Below are positions 8,084-16,056 of a stretch of 64,000 bases of DNA, one piece after another (the stretch's first letter is position 1; each line of letters opens with the position of its first letter). The position numbers and the translations under genes are program-made. The stretch lies in assembly GCF_034424805.1 (NCBI RefSeq), contig NZ_JAXOUF010000003.1, positions 434,001 through 498,000 of the forward strand, read 5' to 3'. The notes under the pieces are model-generated. The model saw nothing but the letters and a program-made list of their open reading frames with translations. It ran no database searches and was not told the DNA's origin. Source of the DNA: Labrys sedimenti. Its GTDB lineage: Bacteria; Pseudomonadota; Alphaproteobacteria; Rhizobiales; Labraceae.

Positions 8084-9214
8084 ATGCGCTATTTCGGTTT
8101 TCTGATCCTTTCGATCCTGCTCGCGGCCGCGCAGCCGGCTTTTGCGCAGGATAGTTCCTGCGCCAGGCCCGGGGAGTCCGGGATAGAGGGCCTCGAAAAT
8201 CTGCTGCGGGAGCAGAAGAGCTGCAGGGCGGCGACGGCGTTGCTGCGCGAATGCCGCTGGGGCTCCAGTGCGGATACCGGATTCAGCGCCATTGTCGTCT
8301 CCATCTGCGAAAAGGAGTTTTACCCGCGGCTCTCCAAGGCGGATCAGATCGATTATGGCGAGCGCATGCAGCTATGCGCCTACCGTTATGCCGGCCAGCA
8401 GGGCACGCTCTATATGTCGATGGCGGCGACGTGCCAGAGCGAGGTGGCGGAGCGCTTTGCCGATCCGAACGCCGCGCGCGAGCCGCTTGGCCGGGCGAGT
8501 TTCAACTGTAGCGAGGCGGACACGGCGCTGGAGAAGGCGATTTGTTCAGACCGGAAATTGGGACGGGCCGATCTCGTCCTGGCACAGAGCTATCGCGAGG
8601 CGGTCGCGAGCCTGGAGGCAGACCGGCAGACCCGCGGTGCCCTCATTGCCGATCAGCGTCGCTGGCTCGACCGTGTCGCCCGGAAATGCGACCTTGCCGA
8701 TGGCAGCGGACCGTTTTCCGCCAAGAGCCTTGCCTGTGTCCGTGGCGCCTTCGAGCAACGCTTTGCCTTGCTCGACAGCTGCGGTGAGGCAGGCATCACT
8801 GTCGATTGCCTGGCCGAGACGGCCGACGGCGCCGCCGATGCGGCGGGCTCGGCACGGCGGGCGAGTTTCGATTGCGACAAACCCTCCACGCCACTGGAAA
8901 TCGCCATCTGCGCCGACGCGGACCTCGGGCAGGCGGACATCAAGCTCGCTGCCATCTACGAAAAGGTGAGGAAGATTACGGCCGGCGAGCCGGACAGGAA
9001 GCTTCTGGTCGAAAGCCAGCGCTCATGGTTCGCCTTCGTACAGGGAACCTGCCCACTCGGTGCGGTCGGCGGCATTCCACCGGTGCTGGGGCGTGCTTGC
9101 GTGCGTTCCGCTTTCGAACTGCGCGGGAAACAGCTCACGGCTTGCCTATCGAAGCCGGACATCGAGCGCAAAGCCTGCCTCGATGATTTCAAGATCCTCG
9201 AAGACAAGAAGTAG
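8084..9214 (+). CDS. Periplasmic protein with two LprI-like (DUF1311) domains
   Basis: 376 residues from the ATG at 8084 (the frame extends upstream, but the signal peptide MRYFGFLILSILLAAAQPAF defines the start). After a cysteine-rich N-terminal part (residues 25-140) come two copies of a lysozyme-inhibitor LprI-like module: SFNCSEADTALEKAICSDRK and SFDCDKPSTPLEIAICAD, each followed by a helical QRRW/QRSW segment and a cysteine. Single-domain relatives bind or inhibit lysozyme or act in the envelope. Here the role is not established. It seems to be a single-gene unit facing a convergent ABC operon. Confidence 0.75.
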   Translation: MRYFGFLILSILLAAAQPAFAQDSSCARPGESGIEGLENLLREQKSCRAATALLRECRWGSSADTGFSAIVVSICEKEFYPRLSKADQIDYGERMQLCAYRYAGQQGTLYMSMAATCQSEVAERFADPNAAREPLGRASFNCSEADTALEKAICSDRKLGRADLVLAQSYREAVASLEADRQTRGALIADQRRWLDRVARKCDLADGSGPFSAKSLACVRGAFEQRFALLDSCGEAGITVDCLAETADGAADAAGSARRASFDCDKPSTPLEIAICADADLGQADIKLAAIYEKVRKITAGEPDRKLLVESQRSWFAFVQGTCPLGAVGGIPPVLGRACVRSAFELRGKQLTACLSKPDIERKACLDDFKILEDKK

Positions 9215-9282
9215 TCTTTGGAGCGTTGTCCAGAAAGGCTGGCGCACGGCCGGGCCTCTATGCGCGACCGCATCGCTTCGCG

Positions 9283-9984
9283 TCAGCCGCGCGCAAGATC
9301 CTGCCGGTCGAGCAGCACCTCGATCCGGCCGTCCGCCATCCGCGCCGCCCTGTCGCACATATGGCCGATCACGTCGGGGTCGTGGCTCACCAGCACCAGT
9401 GTCATGCCGTGGCGGCGCTTGAGGTCGTTGAGCAGATTGAGGATGCCGGCCTGCACCGAGATGTCGAGCGCCGAGGTCGGCTCGTCGAGCAGCAGCAGGC
9501 GGGGCTCGAGCAGCAGCGCCCGGGCGATCGCCACGCGCTGGCGCTGGCCGCCGGAGAGCTGGTGCGGATAGCGTCCCGCGATCTCGGCGGCGAGGCCGAC
9601 ATCGGCGAGGCTGGCCCTGACACGACCGGCAATATCGGTCTCTCCTCGTATTTCCAGCGGTTCGCCGAGCATGCGCCCGATCGTGTGGCGCGGATGCAGC
9701 GAGGCATAGGGATCCTGGAACACCATCTGGATGTCACGCCTCAGGGCGCCCTCGATGACGCGCCCCGGCCGCAGGGAATGCCCGAATACCGCAATAGCGC
9801 CCTGCCAGTTCAGGTTCAGTCCGGCAAGGACGCGCAGCACCGTGCTCTTGCCGCAGCCCGACGGTCCGACCAGCCCGAAGGTCTCGCCGGGCTCTACGGC
9901 AAAGCTCACACCGCGCACGGCGGCAAAGCTGCGGCCGCGGCGCTGGAAGCTGACCTCCAGATTGTCGATCAACAGCGCCGTCAT
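9283..9984 (-). CDS. Peptide/nickel-type ABC transporter ATPase (DppF/OppF class)
   Basis: 233 residues from the ATG at 9984, whose A overlaps the upstream stop codon (ATGA). Walker A GPSGCGKST, Q-loop FQDPYASLHPR, signature LSGGQRQRVAIARAL, Walker B LLLDEPTSALD and switch histidine VSHD are all intact. It is shorter than usual for DppF/OppF (about 310-330): the C-terminal oligopeptide-ABC extension is missing, so the chain ends soon after the H-loop region. It is the last gene of a five-gene operon with its partner ATPase, two permeases and a binding protein. Confidence 0.9.
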   Translation of the reverse strand: MTALLIDNLEVSFQRRGRSFAAVRGVSFAVEPGETFGLVGPSGCGKSTVLRVLAGLNLNWQGAIAVFGHSLRPGRVIEGALRRDIQMVFQDPYASLHPRHTIGRMLGEPLEIRGETDIAGRVRASLADVGLAAEIAGRYPHQLSGGQRQRVAIARALLLEPRLLLLDEPTSALDISVQAGILNLLNDLKRRHGMTLVLVSHDPDVIGHMCDRAARMADGRIEVLLDRQDLARG

Positions 9985-10859
9985 GGCCGTGCATCCCCCG
10001 GGTAAGGCGCTTGCGGGGTGTCGGGAGTGGGCAGGCGGGTGCCGTAGGTCGCTGCCGAGGGGCGGGCTTGCCACAGGCCGCGCGTATAGGGATGGCTTGC
10101 CTGGGCGAGCTCATTGGCCGGGAGAGCATCGACGATCGAGCCCTGGCGCATCACCAGGACGCGGTCGGCAAAGCGGGAAACCTGCTGCAAGTCGTGGCTG
10201 ATCAGGAGCAGGCCCATGCCGCGTTCGCGTGCCAGCCGCTCCAGCAATCCGAGGATCTGATCGCGCACGACATGGTCGAGCGCGGAAGTCGGTTCGTCGG
10301 CAATCAGCAGCTCCGGCTCGCCGATCAGCATGGCGGCGATCATCACGCGCTGGCCCATGCCACCGGAAAGTTCGGCCGGCAGGCTGCCATAGACACGCTC
10401 GGGATCGTCGAGGCCTACCTGTTCGAGCAGGGCGAGAGCCTTTCGTCGCCGTTCGGCCTTGGGCAGGCGGCCATGCAGCAGCAGGACCTCCTCCACCTGG
10501 CGACCGACACGGTGAGCCGGATTGAGCGAGAATTTCGGATCCTGCAGCACCAGGCCGATGCGCCGGCCGCGCAGGCGCTGCCAACCCCGGGCGTCGAGAC
10601 CGGCGAGGTCGGTCTCGCCCAGCCGCAGGCCGGTTGCCCGCGCCGCGAGGCTGGTGGGCAGCAGGCCCATGATCGCCCGCGCGGTGAGCGACTTGCCTGA
10701 GCCGGATTCGCCGACGATCGCCACTTTCTCGCGCCCGACCGTGAAAGAGATGCCGTGCACGAGCTGGCGAGGTACCGCTTCGCGGCCTTCCTTGCCCTCG
10801 ACTGTCTTGTCCTTGGTCTCGACCACCAGGTCCTCGACCTGCAGCAGCGTATCAGTCAT
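9981..10859 (-). CDS. Peptide/nickel-type ABC transporter ATPase (DppD/OppD class)
   Basis: 292 residues. Walker A GESGSGKS, Q-loop LVLQDPKFSLNP, signature LSGGMGQRVMIAAML, Walker B LLIADEPTSALD and H-loop ISHDLQQV are complete. The C-terminal HPYTRGLW motif of the oligopeptide subfamily is present. The signature carries GMGQ in place of the usual GMRQ/GQRQ. It overlaps the downstream ATPase by four bases and the upstream permease by eight, a sign of translational coupling. It powers uptake through the two permeases encoded upstream. Confidence 0.92.
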   Translation of the reverse strand: MTDTLLQVEDLVVETKDKTVEGKEGREAVPRQLVHGISFTVGREKVAIVGESGSGKSLTARAIMGLLPTSLAARATGLRLGETDLAGLDARGWQRLRGRRIGLVLQDPKFSLNPAHRVGRQVEEVLLLHGRLPKAERRRKALALLEQVGLDDPERVYGSLPAELSGGMGQRVMIAAMLIGEPELLIADEPTSALDHVVRDQILGLLERLARERGMGLLLISHDLQQVSRFADRVLVMRQGSIVDALPANELAQASHPYTRGLWQARPSAATYGTRLPTPDTPQAPYPGDARP

Positions 10860-11688
10860 GGCGCGGATCCAGGATGTCGCGCAAGCCGTCCCCCAGCAGG
10901 TTCAGGGCCAGGCTGGTGATGAAGATGGCAAGGCCCGGCGCGGCGGCGATCCACCACTGGTCGAAGATCACCTTGGTACCATCAGCCACCATCGAGCCCC
11001 ATTCGGCCATGGGCGGGCGCACGCCGAGGCCGAGGAAACCCAGGCCGGCGGCGGCCAGGATGATGCCGGCGAGGTCGAGGGCCAGCCGGATGATGGCCGA
11101 GGGCAGCACGAGCGGCAGCACATGGCCGAGAAGCAGGCGCGGCCCCCTGATGCCGACCATGGACGCGGCGGCGAGATAGTCGCTGCGGGCCAGGGCAGCG
11201 GTTTCAACCCGGGCGAGCCGGGCATAGGCAGGCCAGCTCGTCAGGGCCAAGGCGAGAGCGCCATTGACCAGGCCAGGGCCGAGGATGGCAACGAAGGCGA
11301 AGGCCAGTACCAGGCGCGGGAAGGACATCACGATGTCGGTCAGGCGCATCAGCACCCGCTCGGTGAGGCCGCCGAAGAAGCCGGCGACCAGCCCGACGGC
11401 TACGCCGAGCGGAGCCATCAGCACGGTGACCAGGACGATCAGCAGCAGGGTCGGCTGCGCGCCGTAGATCAGGCGCGAAAGCAGGTCGCGCCCGAAGCCG
11501 TCCGTGCCGAGCCAGTGCTGCCGGGATGGGGCGGCGAGACGGATGGCGCTGTCCTGCAGGTTGGGGTCGTAGGGGGCGATCAGCGGGGCCGCCAGCGCCA
11601 TGAAGACGAGCAGGACGAGCACGCTCGCCCCGATTAGGGCGGATGGCGAACGGCGCAGGGCCGGCAGGGCGGTGACAAGGAAGGCCAT
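10852..11688 (-). CDS. Peptide-type ABC transporter permease (DppC class)
   Basis: 278 residues with about six membrane segments. The N-terminal region has the DppC-type APLIAPYDPNLQD and HWLGTDGFGRDLLSRLIYG block that follows the first membrane helix in this class. The EAA loop is visible as YLAAASMVGIRGPRLLLGHVLP. It overlaps the DppB-class gene by one base (TGATG) and the following ATPase gene by eight bases. Substrate is likely a peptide, glutathione-like compound, opine or metal chelate. Confidence 0.9.
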   Translation of the reverse strand: MAFLVTALPALRRSPSALIGASVLVLLVFMALAAPLIAPYDPNLQDSAIRLAAPSRQHWLGTDGFGRDLLSRLIYGAQPTLLLIVLVTVLMAPLGVAVGLVAGFFGGLTERVLMRLTDIVMSFPRLVLAFAFVAILGPGLVNGALALALTSWPAYARLARVETAALARSDYLAAASMVGIRGPRLLLGHVLPLVLPSAIIRLALDLAGIILAAAGLGFLGLGVRPPMAEWGSMVADGTKVIFDQWWIAAAPGLAIFITSLALNLLGDGLRDILDPRHD

Positions 11689-12746
11689 CAGCCGCGCTCC
11701 GCCAATGCGGCCGGATCGATGCGGGTGACGATCAGGTCGGTGAGGCTGTTAAGCAGCACGAAGGCCATGCCGATCGCCAGGGTCGAGCCGAGGATGGCGG
11801 CGGTGTCGCCGGCGAACATGGCGACGGTGAGATAGCGTCCGATGCCGGGCCAGGCGAATACCGTCTCGGTCAGCACCGCGCCCTCGAGCAGGCTGGCATA
11901 GGCGAGGGCGACCACGGTGATCAGAGTGCCCGCCACATTGGGCAGGATATGGACCAGCACCACGCGCAGGGGCCCCGCTCCCTTGGCGCGGGCGGTGAGC
12001 ACATATTCCCTGGAAAGCTGTTCGAGAATGGCGGCACGCGTCAGCCTCGAAATGCCGGCCATCGCATAGAGGGCCAGCACTGCCGTCGGCAAAACGAGAT
12101 GGGCGAGGGCACTGCGCAGGGCGCCTGGCGTCCCGGCAAGCCAGGCATCGATCAGCGCGAAGCCGGTGACGGGTTTCATGGTGTATTGGAACACGATGTC
12201 GAGGCGCCCCGGTCCCGGCGCCCAATGCAGCCTGGCATAGAACAGCAGTAGGAAGATCAGGCCGAGCCAGAAGATCGGCGTCGAATAGCCGATCAGCGAC
12301 AACAGGCGGGCAACATTGTCGAGCAGGCCGCGCGGCCGCAGCGCTGCCAGGATGCCGAGCGCCAGGCCGAGTGTGGCGCCGATCAGCGCCGCGGCGGTGG
12401 CCAGTTCGAGCGTCGCGGTGAAGGTGCGCAGGATGTCGGAGCGGACGGGCTGGCCCGTCGAGGTGGCCATGCCGAGATCGCCTTGGACGACATGCCCGAG
12501 ATAGCGCAGGAACTGCATCACCAGCGGCTGGTCGAGCCCGAGTTCGCGGCGTGCGGCCTCGTAGCTCGACTGGCTGGCGTGATCCCCGACCTGCTGCAGG
12601 GCAGGATCGATGCTGGAGAGTCTGGTCAGGATGAAGGTGACGACGATCAGGCCGAACAACGTCAGAACGACGGACAGCAGCCAGCGCAGCACCCTGAGCA
12701 CCGGGCGGAGGAAGGGCCTGGCGCCCGGCGTTTCATCAGCTTGCAT
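11688..12746 (-). CDS. Peptide-type ABC transporter permease (DppB class)
   Basis: 352 residues, at the long end for DppB. An N-terminal membrane segment is followed by the conserved periplasmic loop (ARRELGLDQPLVMQFLRYL, GDLGMATSTGQPV) and five more helices. The cytoplasmic EAA loop reads YVLTARAKGAGPLRVVLVHILPN. It forms the heterodimeric channel with the DppC-class protein. The gene follows the binding-protein gene after about 95 bp that hold a hairpin. Confidence 0.9.
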   Translation of the reverse strand: MQADETPGARPFLRPVLRVLRWLLSVVLTLFGLIVVTFILTRLSSIDPALQQVGDHASQSSYEAARRELGLDQPLVMQFLRYLGHVVQGDLGMATSTGQPVRSDILRTFTATLELATAAALIGATLGLALGILAALRPRGLLDNVARLLSLIGYSTPIFWLGLIFLLLFYARLHWAPGPGRLDIVFQYTMKPVTGFALIDAWLAGTPGALRSALAHLVLPTAVLALYAMAGISRLTRAAILEQLSREYVLTARAKGAGPLRVVLVHILPNVAGTLITVVALAYASLLEGAVLTETVFAWPGIGRYLTVAMFAGDTAAILGSTLAIGMAFVLLNSLTDLIVTRIDPAALAERG

Positions 12747-12802
12747 CGTCAGTCCTGGAAGTGGCGCGAATGCGAAGCCCCGGCGCCACGAGGGAGAAGG
12801 CC

Positions 12803-12835
12803 GTCTCGTCCCAATCTCGACGATTGGAACGAGAC
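12803..12835. other. Intercistronic hairpin between binding protein and permease genes
   Basis: GTCTCGTCCCAATC and GATTGGAACGAGAC form a 14-bp stem with one G-T type mismatch around a short loop. There is no T run, so it looks less like a terminator than an mRNA-stabilising hairpin. Such structures after binding-protein genes commonly keep that protein more abundant than the membrane parts. Confidence 0.6.
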
Positions 12836-12841
12836 ATCAAG

Positions 12842-14428
12842 TCACTTCTCGACCTGATCGTAATAAACCTGATCGGCGTTGAGGCCCTGGGCATAGCCCT
12901 TGACCGCCTTGCTGAGCACAACCTGGTCGCTGCCCTGGAACATCAGCACATAGGGCGAGCTCTTCTGGAGCTTGCGCTGCAGGTCCTCGTAGAGGGCGGC
13001 GCGCTTGGCCGGATCCTGTTCCTTCACGGCGGCGGCCGTCTCGTCGCTGAGTTCGGGGATCAACCATCCCGCCTGCTGGGCGACAGTTTTGTGCTTGTTG
13101 TCGCGGTTCACCGCGAAGGCACTGGCATTGGAATGCGGGTCGAAATAGTCCGGAATCCAGTAGCGCAGCGTGAATTCATACTGGCCCGAGCGGCCCTTGG
13201 CATAGATGTCGCTGGCGACGCCCGGCTGGATATCGAGCGTGAGGCCGGCCTGGCCGAAAGTCTGCTGCAGGGACTGCGCGATCTGCAGATAAGGTTCTTC
13301 GTTGAAGACGGGGAAGGCGATCTTGGTCGGGCCGATGCCGGCATCCGCCAGGATCTTCTTGGCCTTCTCGACATCGAGCTTGTAGGGATTGTCGTTGAGC
13401 GCGCCCGGGAAGCCGGCGGGGAGGAAGGCCTGGTGCACCTGCGACTGCCCGCGCAGCAGGTTCTTGGCGATACCCTCATAGTCGACGAGGTAGCGCGCGG
13501 CTTCCCAGAAGGCGGGATTGCCGAGGGCGGCATTGGCCTTGGTGTTGATCAGGAGATAGTCCGAGCGGGCCGACGGCACGGCGAGCACGTTGAGCTTGCC
13601 CTCCTTCTTGAGGGCGTCGATCTGGTCGGCACCCAGGCCGCGGGCGATATCGATGTCGCCCTGCTCGATCAGGAGACGGCGGGCGGCCGGGTCCGGCACA
13701 TTGCGCAGGATCACGCCCTGCAGCTTGGGGGCGCCGCCCGGCGAGGTCGGGTTGGCATCCAGGACCAGCGCCTCATGCGCGGTATAGGTGTTGATCTTGA
13801 AGGCGCCGCTGCCGGCCGAGTGCGACTTCAGCCAGCTATTGCCGAAATCGCCGTTGGCCGCCTGCGGAGAGACAGTGGCTTCGTCAACGACGGAAGCGAT
13901 CGGCGCAGTCAGGATGGCGAGCACGAAAGCGGGGCCGACATCGGCCTGCCAGCTCAGCTTGACCTTGCCGTCATCGGCCTTGGTCACGGACTTGTCGACA
14001 TTCTCGGCGCTCCAGCCGAGTTCGTTGAGGATGAAGGCGGGCGACTTGTTAAGCTTCACCGCCCGCGAGAAGGAGAAGATCACGTCCTCAGGACGCACGG
14101 GGTTGCCCGAGGCGAATTTGGCATCCTTGGCCAGGGTGAAGACCAGGCTCTTGCCGTCGCTGCCGGCTTCCCAGGACGTGGCGAGCGCCGGCTCGATGCG
14201 AGTGCCGTCCTGCCGGTTCGACTGCACCAGGCGCTGGTAAAGGGCGTTGAAGGCCTGTACCGTCGTCAATTCGAAGCCCTCGGCGGGGTCGAAGCTGACG
14301 GCATCGTCGATCGACTGGCCGACCACCAGCAGGCCGGGTGGCGTTTCGGCCTGCGCTGCGGCCACCAGCATGGTCGACAGGCCGGCGGCCATCATGGCGA
14401 TGCCGGCCCTGTTCCAGAACTTACCCAT
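12842..14428 (-). CDS. Peptide-type ABC transporter substrate-binding protein (SBP family 5)
   Basis: 528 residues, normal for DppA/OppA proteins. The signal peptide covers about residues 1-27, ending AAAQA-E. Family 5 features include DDAVSFDPAEGFELTTVQ near the N-terminus, FTLAKDAKFASGNPVRPEDV and the C-terminal WIPDYFDPHSNA block. It captures the substrate in the periplasm and starts the operon that continues with two permeases and two ATPases. Family 5 binds peptides but also nickel, opines, glutathione and sugars, so the ligand is unknown. A ribosome site AGAGGTG lies just before the ATG. Confidence 0.92.
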   Translation of the reverse strand: MGKFWNRAGIAMMAAGLSTMLVAAAQAETPPGLLVVGQSIDDAVSFDPAEGFELTTVQAFNALYQRLVQSNRQDGTRIEPALATSWEAGSDGKSLVFTLAKDAKFASGNPVRPEDVIFSFSRAVKLNKSPAFILNELGWSAENVDKSVTKADDGKVKLSWQADVGPAFVLAILTAPIASVVDEATVSPQAANGDFGNSWLKSHSAGSGAFKINTYTAHEALVLDANPTSPGGAPKLQGVILRNVPDPAARRLLIEQGDIDIARGLGADQIDALKKEGKLNVLAVPSARSDYLLINTKANAALGNPAFWEAARYLVDYEGIAKNLLRGQSQVHQAFLPAGFPGALNDNPYKLDVEKAKKILADAGIGPTKIAFPVFNEEPYLQIAQSLQQTFGQAGLTLDIQPGVASDIYAKGRSGQYEFTLRYWIPDYFDPHSNASAFAVNRDNKHKTVAQQAGWLIPELSDETAAAVKEQDPAKRAALYEDLQRKLQKSSPYVLMFQGSDQVVLSKAVKGYAQGLNADQVYYDQVEK

Positions 14429-14791
14429 TTCACACCTCTTGACAGCCGAAACCTTTGGGGAATGCCCGGTTCCCGGCCTTTCAGCCGCGACGATTAGGCA
14501 AGCCGATTGCCATGGTCAACATCTTTCTATTAATCTTGTAGACTATTGGTTGCGGGCCCGAGCCAGCCTGAACCGTGATCACGAAATTTCGGTTCCTATA
14601 CACGAAAACGTGTGCGCGCGGAGGCTCGTTGTGCCGGATGAGAAACAATGCGTTCACATACTCGCTGCAATTTGTACGCATTGATACATCGTAACACCCG
14701 TTTCCGGATATGGTCGGCAGCGGTGGGTATCGTCGTGAAAAAGGGGGAGGCCTCGCCTGCCCGGACCTAATGAAGATCTGATGGCGGCTCG
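14429..14791. other. Divergent intergenic region (363 bp), promoters expected, no gene seen
   Basis: The region separates the peptide transporter operon (minus) from the RND efflux genes (plus). It is less GC-rich than its surroundings, especially around 14510-14690, as expected for promoters. Short open frames here lack ribosome sites and resemble no family. I found no clear operator palindrome and no regulator gene next to either operon. Confidence 0.5.
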
Positions 14792-16039
14792 ATGAAGCGT
14801 CTTCTCAATTTCGTGCTTGTTCTCGTCCTGGTCGTCGGCCTGGCATGGTGGCAGCGTGCCAGCCTGGTGCCCTGGCTGGTGCAGACGGTGCCTTCCTCCA
14901 AGACTTTCATTGCCGCCCTTCCTGGCTTTGCCGATGCGTTGCATGCCCCCGAAGCGCCGCAGGCGGCTGGAACTGGCAAGTCTTCGCAGCGCAACGCCGC
15001 GCCCGTGCCGGTGGTGCTCGTCGAGGCGGTCGCCAAGCAGATGCCGATGGTGATCGATGCCGTCGGTACCGCCACGCCCTATGCCTCCATCCAGATCCGC
15101 ACCCGCATCGACAACACCGCGGTGACGAGTGTTCGTGTCGCCGAAGGCGCCGAAGTCAAGCAGGGGGACATTCTCTTCACCCTGGACGATCGCGCCATCA
15201 AGGCGCAGATCGCCCAGATCCAGGCCCAGATCGCGCGCGACCAGGCCCAGATCGCCCAGGCCCAGATCGATCTTTCCCGCGCCAATGACCTGCTCGCCCG
15301 CAATGCCGGTGCGGCGACCACGCGCGATACGGCCGCCACCGCCCTCAAGGTCGGGCAGGCGCAGCTCCAGGCCGACCAGGCCTCGTTGGAAGCAGCCGAG
15401 GTAACCCTCGACTACACCGTGATCCGCGCACCCGTGCCCGGGCGCATCGGCTCGATCCCGGTCAAGCCCGGCTCGACGGTGCGCACCTCCGACACCGCCC
15501 CGCTCGCCACCGTGAACCAGCTCGACCCGGCCGTGGTGGCCTTCTCGATCCCGCAGTCGCGGCTGGCCGAGCTGCGCGAGGCGATGGCGAAGGGCCCGGT
15601 GCGCGTCGATGCCCTCACAGGCAACAACACGCTCACCGGCCAGGTGTCCTTCGTCGAGAACGCCATCGATGCCGCCACGGGCACCATCATGGTCAAGGCC
15701 GACATCCCCAATCCGCACGAGATCCTGTGGGGCGGCGCCTTCGTCAATGTGCAGGTCGTCCTGCCCAATGCCAGCCCGCAGGTGGTGGTTCCCGATGCCG
15801 CCGTCCAGCTCGGCCAAAAGGGAAGCTACGTCTTCGTGGTGAAAGATGGTAAAACAGCTGAGCTTCGGCCCGTGACCGTGGCACGCGTCGCAGGCGCCGA
15901 TGCCGTGATCACCAAGGGCGTCGAGAGCGGCGAGCAGGTGGTGGTCGACGGGGTTCTGCGCCTGGTCGACGGCGCGCCGGTCGCCATCAATGCGGGGGCC
16001 AAGGAGAGCACCGCCGCCAATACCTCTGCCAAGAGCTGA
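14792..16039 (+). CDS. RND efflux pump periplasmic adaptor (MdtA/HlyD class)
   Basis: 415 residues. An N-terminal membrane anchor (LLNFVLVLVLVVGLAWW) is followed by the adaptor architecture: first lipoyl half with SIQIRTRIDNTAVTSV and VAEGAEVKQGD; a coiled-coil hairpin of AQI repeats at about 145-210; second lipoyl half TLDYTVIRAPVPGRIG; then beta-barrel and membrane-proximal domains. It should link the inner-membrane pump encoded next to an outer-membrane channel. No channel gene is in the window, so the pair probably uses a TolC-like protein from elsewhere. A proline/alanine linker at 50-65 precedes the first domain. Confidence 0.95.
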   Translation: MKRLLNFVLVLVLVVGLAWWQRASLVPWLVQTVPSSKTFIAALPGFADALHAPEAPQAAGTGKSSQRNAAPVPVVLVEAVAKQMPMVIDAVGTATPYASIQIRTRIDNTAVTSVRVAEGAEVKQGDILFTLDDRAIKAQIAQIQAQIARDQAQIAQAQIDLSRANDLLARNAGAATTRDTAATALKVGQAQLQADQASLEAAEVTLDYTVIRAPVPGRIGSIPVKPGSTVRTSDTAPLATVNQLDPAVVAFSIPQSRLAELREAMAKGPVRVDALTGNNTLTGQVSFVENAIDAATGTIMVKADIPNPHEILWGGAFVNVQVVLPNASPQVVVPDAAVQLGQKGSYVFVVKDGKTAELRPVTVARVAGADAVITKGVESGEQVVVDGVLRLVDGAPVAINAGAKESTAANTSAKS

Positions 16040-16056
16040 AGCCGGGAGACAAGCCG

